The notes under the pieces are model-generated. The model was given only the letters and a program-made list of their open reading frames with translations. It was not told where the DNA came from and searched no databases. This document shows positions 60,392 through 64,000 of a stretch of DNA of 64,000 bases, in pieces. The position numbers were made by a program, and so were the translations under genes. Every line of letters begins with the position of its first letter. Position 1 is the stretch's first letter. Origin of the DNA: Sedimentitalea sp041224545 (GTDB lineage Bacteria; Pseudomonadota; Alphaproteobacteria; Rhodobacterales; Rhodobacteraceae); NCBI RefSeq assembly GCF_041224545.1, contig NZ_JBGFGP010000132.1, positions 1-64,000 on the forward strand, in the 5' to 3' direction.

Positions 60392-62033
60392 TCAGGATCA
60401 CCGGCAACAGCCCGACCGCGACAATCACCAGCGACGGGACAGCCGCGCCTTCCAGCCGCTCGTCGCTGGCAAGGCGATAGGCCTGAACCGCGAGTGTGTC
60501 ATAGTTGAACGGGCGCATGATCAGTGTCGCGGGAAGCTCTTTCATCACGTCCACGAACACCACCAGAAGCGCCGTCAGCAGGCTGGGTGTCAGGATCGGC
60601 AGATGCACCCGCCGCAGCGTTCCCAACGGGGTTTCCCCCAGCGAGCGCGAGGCGGCATCCATGTTGGCGTGAACCGTGCTCTGGCCGCCCTCGTAGGCCC
60701 CCAGGGCTGCTGCCAGAAACCGGACCATATACGCCGCGACCAGCAGCCAGATGGAACCGGTGACAAGCAACCCGGTCGAGTATCCGAAGCTGGCCCGCAT
60801 CCACGCATCCAGCGCATTGTCGAATGCTGCGAAGGGAACCATCAACCCGACCGCGATCACGCCACCGGGCACCGCATAGCCCAGGCGTGCGATATACCCG
60901 GTAACCGCCGAATTCCGACCCGGTCGGACGCGCTGATAGAATCCGATCACGATTGCAGCCATCAGCGTCACCACCGCCCCCGTCCCTGCCAGGGTGACCG
61001 AGTTGCGGATAAAACCGAGATAGCGACGACCGAACAAATCCTGTTCGCCATCGATGCCCATCGCGAACAACACCACCACCGGCAGCACACATCCCAGGAT
61101 GACGGGAATCGCGCAGAGAATGATGGCGAGCGCAGAGCGCCAGCCGCGCAATTGCGCGGGTTCCATGGCCATCTGCCGCTTGCCGGTTTCGTGATACTTT
61201 GCCCGGCCCCGTTGTAACCGCTCCGTCACCGCGAGCAGCAGCGCAAAGCTCAGCAGGCACAAGGCAAGCTGCGCGGCTGCGGCGCGGTCCGCCATCGAAA
61301 ACCAGCTGGTGTAAATCCCGGTTGCAAAGGTCTGGACGCTGAAATAGGCGACGGTGCCGAAATCGGCGATGGTTTCCATCACCGCCAGCAAGACGCCGCC
61401 CGCGATGGCCGGCCGTGCCATCGGCAGGCTGACCGTCCAGAATGCCGCCCATGCGCTCTTGCCAAGCGTGCGCGCAGCAAGAAACGCGGCCGAGCTTTGT
61501 TGCAGGAACGCCGCGCGGGCCAGCAGGTAGACATAGGGATAAAGCACCAGAACCAGCATTGCCGCCGCGCCCCAGAGCGAACGAATCTCGGGAAACCAGT
61601 AATCGCGCGGCCCCCAGCCGGTCACGTCCCGCAAGGTGGTCTGCACGATCCCCGGATGATCCAGCAGGTAGGTATAGGCATAGGCAAGCACATAGGCCGG
61701 AAAGGCCAGCGGCAGCACCAGCATGATCTCGAGCACGCGCACACCGGGAAAACGCGTCATCGTCACCAGCCAGGCCGCGCCGACGCCGATGGCAAAGGTG
61801 CCGAGCGACACCAGCGCCACCAGCGCAAGTGTCGTACCCGTATAGCGCGGCAGCACGGTCTCGATCAGATGAACGACCGTTTCGGTACCCCCGGTCACGG
61901 CCGCAAGCACAACTGCAAGCATCGGCAGCAGGCAGATCGCCGCGATGATACAGGCAATGCCCGCCAGAACCCCGGCCCCACCCTGTCTGCGTCGCCGCTT
62001 GCCGTTCACGGCCAGCTGGATGGCTTCGGACAT
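60363..62033 (-). CDS. fbpB: Iron(III) ABC transporter permease
   Basis: The 556-residue inner-membrane protein has about 12 helices and two permease loops, AARTLGKSAWAAFWTVSLPM and AASRSLGETPLGTLRRVHLP, as in fused FbpB/AfuB permeases. It would move Fe(III) delivered by FbpA. It is on the minus strand 2.3 kb from fbpA, and no FbpC ATPase lies within the window. The palindrome ACCTGAGGT about 20 bp upstream of its start is the only clear dyad there. Confidence 0.88.
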   Translation of the reverse strand: MSEAIQLAVNGKRRRRQGGAGVLAGIACIIAAICLLPMLAVVLAAVTGGTETVVHLIETVLPRYTGTTLALVALVSLGTFAIGVGAAWLVTMTRFPGVRVLEIMLVLPLAFPAYVLAYAYTYLLDHPGIVQTTLRDVTGWGPRDYWFPEIRSLWGAAAMLVLVLYPYVYLLARAAFLQQSSAAFLAARTLGKSAWAAFWTVSLPMARPAIAGGVLLAVMETIADFGTVAYFSVQTFATGIYTSWFSMADRAAAAQLALCLLSFALLLAVTERLQRGRAKYHETGKRQMAMEPAQLRGWRSALAIILCAIPVILGCVLPVVVLFAMGIDGEQDLFGRRYLGFIRNSVTLAGTGAVVTLMAAIVIGFYQRVRPGRNSAVTGYIARLGYAVPGGVIAVGLMVPFAAFDNALDAWMRASFGYSTGLLVTGSIWLLVAAYMVRFLAAALGAYEGGQSTVHANMDAASRSLGETPLGTLRRVHLPILTPSLLTALLVVFVDVMKELPATLIMRPFNYDTLAVQAYRLASDERLEGAAVPSLVIVAVGLLPVILICRQVGRNR

Positions 62034-62139
62034 GATGGAATTGCCTTTTACCTGAGGTGACAGAAACAGGGGAGCGGATGCCCCGCCCCCCCCTTATTCG
62101 GTCAATTGCAGCGAATTTTCCAGCCCGAAACCGCAGGGA

Positions 62140-63363
62140 TCAATCGTAACTGCGCTGATCCTCGATCACCAGTCCGTCCTTGGGCAGGCTGTCGGGCGAA
62201 ACCACCTCGATGGCGCCCTTGAGCTTCAGCACATCGGCGACCGTTCTGGCATAGGCGGCCGCGTCGCCGCCCGTGGCCTCGATCCGCACGGTCATCGCGT
62301 CCATTTCGCCCTCGCGGCTGGCAATCACCCGCGCCCTGACGATTTCGTCATGCCGGGAGACCAGCGCGGCAACCTGTTCCGGGCGGATGAACATGCCCTT
62401 GATCTTGGTGGTCTGGTCCGCGCGCCCCATCCACCCCTTGATACGCATATTGGTGCGGCCACAGGGCGATTGACCCTCCATGACCGCGCTCAGATCGCCG
62501 GTGGCAAACCGGATCAGCGGATAATCCGGGTTCAGCGTGGTCACCACCACCTCGCCCACTTCGCCCGGTGCAACCGGGGTGCCGGTGCCGGGGGTGACGA
62601 TTTCGACAATCACATGCTCATCGACAATCATCCCCTCCATCGCCGCGCTTTCATAGGCGATATTGCCCAGATCCGCCGTGCCATAGGATTGCAGGCAGGC
62701 GATGCCGCGATCCGCGTATTCCGTGCGCAGGCTGGGAAACAACGCGCCGCCGCCGACCGTCGCCTTAGTGATGCCCAGGGTCACACCCATGCAGTCGGCT
62801 TTGTCCAGGATGACCTTGAGGTAATCCGGTGTGCCCGCATAGGCGGTGGTGCCGACGTCCCGCGCCGCTGTCACCTGCAACTCGGTCTGGCCGGTGCCCG
62901 CCGGCAGAACCGCAGCCCCCACAGCGCGTGCGCCACTTTCAAAGAGCATACCCGCCGGGGTCAGGTGATAGCCGAAACAGTTCTGAACGATGTCGCCCTT
63001 GCCGATGCCCACCGCATGCAGCACGCGGCCGAACCGCCACCAGTCGTGATCGACACCGCCGGGTTCATAGATCGGCCCGGGCGATTGAAAGACATGGGCA
63101 AAGCCCGAAGCGGGTTTCGCCGTATAGCCGCCAAAGGGCGGATTTGCCGATTGCGCCTTGCCCAGCTCGGACTTGCGCAGCACCCGCAGGTTGGCCAGCG
63201 CGGCGGCATCGGTGATCGTATTGGCGTCGACCTCGGCCAGTGAAGCGGCATAACCTTCGAGCGCCTGGGCGCGAGCGATCTGCAACGGCAAGGCACGGGC
63301 CAGATCGGCAGCGCGTTGGTCACTGCTGCGGGTTTCAAGCTCGTCGTAGAATGATGGTGACAT
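62140..63363 (-). CDS. Phenylacetate-CoA ligase-like AMP-forming enzyme
   Basis: The 407-residue acyl-adenylate enzyme resembles PaaK: FGGYTAKPASGFAHVFQSPG, LPAGTGQTELQV in the ATP-binding area, SYGTADLGNIAYES and the C-terminal IKGWMGRADQTTKIKGMFIRPEQV. It would activate an aromatic or other carboxylate with ATP and CoA. I chose the ATG at 63363 (SPSFYDELETR) preceded by GAGGGCGAA over the upstream 63435. It lies 111 bp after livF on the same strand, a combination seen in Rhodobacterales, and may work on imported aromatic acids. Confidence 0.85.
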   Translation of the reverse strand: MSPSFYDELETRSSDQRAADLARALPLQIARAQALEGYAASLAEVDANTITDAAALANLRVLRKSELGKAQSANPPFGGYTAKPASGFAHVFQSPGPIYEPGGVDHDWWRFGRVLHAVGIGKGDIVQNCFGYHLTPAGMLFESGARAVGAAVLPAGTGQTELQVTAARDVGTTAYAGTPDYLKVILDKADCMGVTLGITKATVGGGALFPSLRTEYADRGIACLQSYGTADLGNIAYESAAMEGMIVDEHVIVEIVTPGTGTPVAPGEVGEVVVTTLNPDYPLIRFATGDLSAVMEGQSPCGRTNMRIKGWMGRADQTTKIKGMFIRPEQVAALVSRHDEIVRARVIASREGEMDAMTVRIEATGGDAAAYARTVADVLKLKGAIEVVSPDSLPKDGLVIEDQRSYD

Positions 63364-63474
63364 TTCGCCCTCGTGTCCTCTGACGTTAAGTGCGGGTCGG
63401 CGGACGTAACCACGCCAATAGAAGACCTGCGACAAAGATGGGAAGATGCGGCAGCATGACCGTCAGCCTCGCCA

Positions 63475-64000
63475 TCAGCTCAGCCAACGCTTGCGGCGGC
63501 GATAGCTGCGCACGTCGCGGAACGACTTGCGGCCCTCGTCGGACATGCCAAGGTAGAATTCCTTGACGTCCGGATTTTCGCGCAGTTCGGCGGCTGGGCC
63601 ATCCATCACGACGCGGCCGGATTCAAGGATATATCCGTAATGCGCAAACCGCAGCGCCACGTTGGTGTTCTGTTCGGCCAGAAGAAAGGACACCCCCTCC
63701 TTTTCGTTCAGGTCCTTGACGATGCCAAAGATCTCTTCCACCAGTTGCGGCGCCAGACCCATGCTGGGCTCATCCAGCAGGATCGTCTCGGGCTTGGACA
63801 TCAGCGCACGGCCGATCGCGACCATCTGCTGCTCGCCGCCCGACGTATAGCCCGCCTGGCTGCGGCGGCGCTCGCGCAGGCGCGGGAAATACTCATAGAC
63901 CTTTTCAAGGTCGGCCATCATATCGCCCCGCCCGGCATTGCGGGTATAGAAACCGGTCAGCAGGTTTTCCTCGACCGTCAGATGCTCAAAGCAGTGACGC
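63475..64000 (-). CDS. livF: Branched-chain amino acid-type ABC transporter ATP-binding protein LivF, partial
   Basis: The gene runs off the right edge; its C-terminal 174 residues are present from RHCFEHLTVEENL. They include the signature GGEQQMVAIGRALMS, Walker B ILLDEPSMGLAP, AEQNTNVALRFAHYGYILESG and the switch region. The Walker A part lies beyond 64000. LivF with LivG powers HAAT-family importers that bring in branched-chain amino acids or aromatic acids; the neighbouring PaaK-like ligase favours an aromatic substrate. An internal ATG at 63921 is not the true start. Confidence 0.85.
   Translation of the reverse strand, partial: RHCFEHLTVEENLLTGFYTRNAGRGDMMADLEKVYEYFPRLRERRRSQAGYTSGGEQQMVAIGRALMSKPETILLDEPSMGLAPQLVEEIFGIVKDLNEKEGVSFLLAEQNTNVALRFAHYGYILESGRVVMDGPAAELRENPDVKEFYLGMSDEGRKSFRDVRSYRRRKRWLS

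Overview
The window is high-GC (a little over 60%) DNA from an alphaproteobacterium, almost certainly of the order Rhodobacterales (Roseobacter/Rhodobacter group). The evidence is the petABC cytochrome bc1 operon with a Rieske protein very close to the Rhodobacter type, a petP/petR-type regulator pair, a thiBPQ operon under a TPP riboswitch, a histone deacetylase-like/xseB/ispA/dxs operon, and two families of short dispersed intergenic repeats. It is mostly ordinary chromosome. The left 5.4 kb and a few isolated genes look accessory.

Layout. 1-217: the 5' end of an IS5-like transposase running off the left edge, with short repeats. 542-5286: an AraC-type regulator followed by a three-gene secreted/outer-membrane module (a PQQ-like beta-propeller protein, an unknown exported protein and an OprB-like porin). 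5589-14015 (minus): L,D-transpeptidase, TrmA-family RNA methyltransferase, two half-size ABC exporters, CCA-adding enzyme, NudL and Hsp33. 14094-19318: a NUDIX enzyme, a response regulator/PP2C phosphatase divergent from a lone Hpt protein, threonine dehydratase, argG and a DUF1810 gene. 19410-25455: a LysR regulator divergent from a CoA-thioester catabolic cluster ending in a CaiD-like hydratase. 25465-32271: methyltransferase, epimerase-like protein, the dxs/ispA/xseB/HDAC operon and petR/petP. 32430-38831: ilvE, a PhoD phosphatase with a hairpin over its ribosome binding site, a FAS1-RTX protein, a DMT transporter and aroC. 39003-42320: TPP riboswitch and thiBPQ. 42419-49722: PaiB-like protein, GST, petABC, tpiA, tal and a quinone reductase. 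49929-56794: SH3 protein, hydroxyacid dehydrogenase, ThpR, gamma-glutamyltransferase, a D-lactate dehydrogenase-like flavoprotein and dadA. 57022-62033: FbpA iron-binding protein, a cyclase-FHA protein, a CobW GTPase and an FbpB permease. 62140-64000: a phenylacetate-CoA ligase-like enzyme and the C-terminal part of LivF.

How the genes fit together. Several blocks are clear functional units: bc1 respiration (petABC), thiamine import with feedback by TPP, isoprenoid precursor synthesis (dxs, ispA), and CoA-dependent catabolism of a small acid, perhaps carnitine-like. Iron import is split, with the binding protein and permease about 2.3 kb apart on opposite strands and no ATPase in the window.

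The points most worth a second look are the AraC-linked secreted/porin module bracketed by similar repeats, the 12-bp perfect inverted repeat that buries the phoD-like start region, the 9-bp pairing that would hide the thiB ribosome binding site below the TPP aptamer, the Asp in place of the usual catalytic Glu in the acyl-CoA dehydrogenase, the cyclase-FHA fusion, and petP/petR lying 11.6 kb away from petABC. No CRISPR array, rRNA or tRNA was found.
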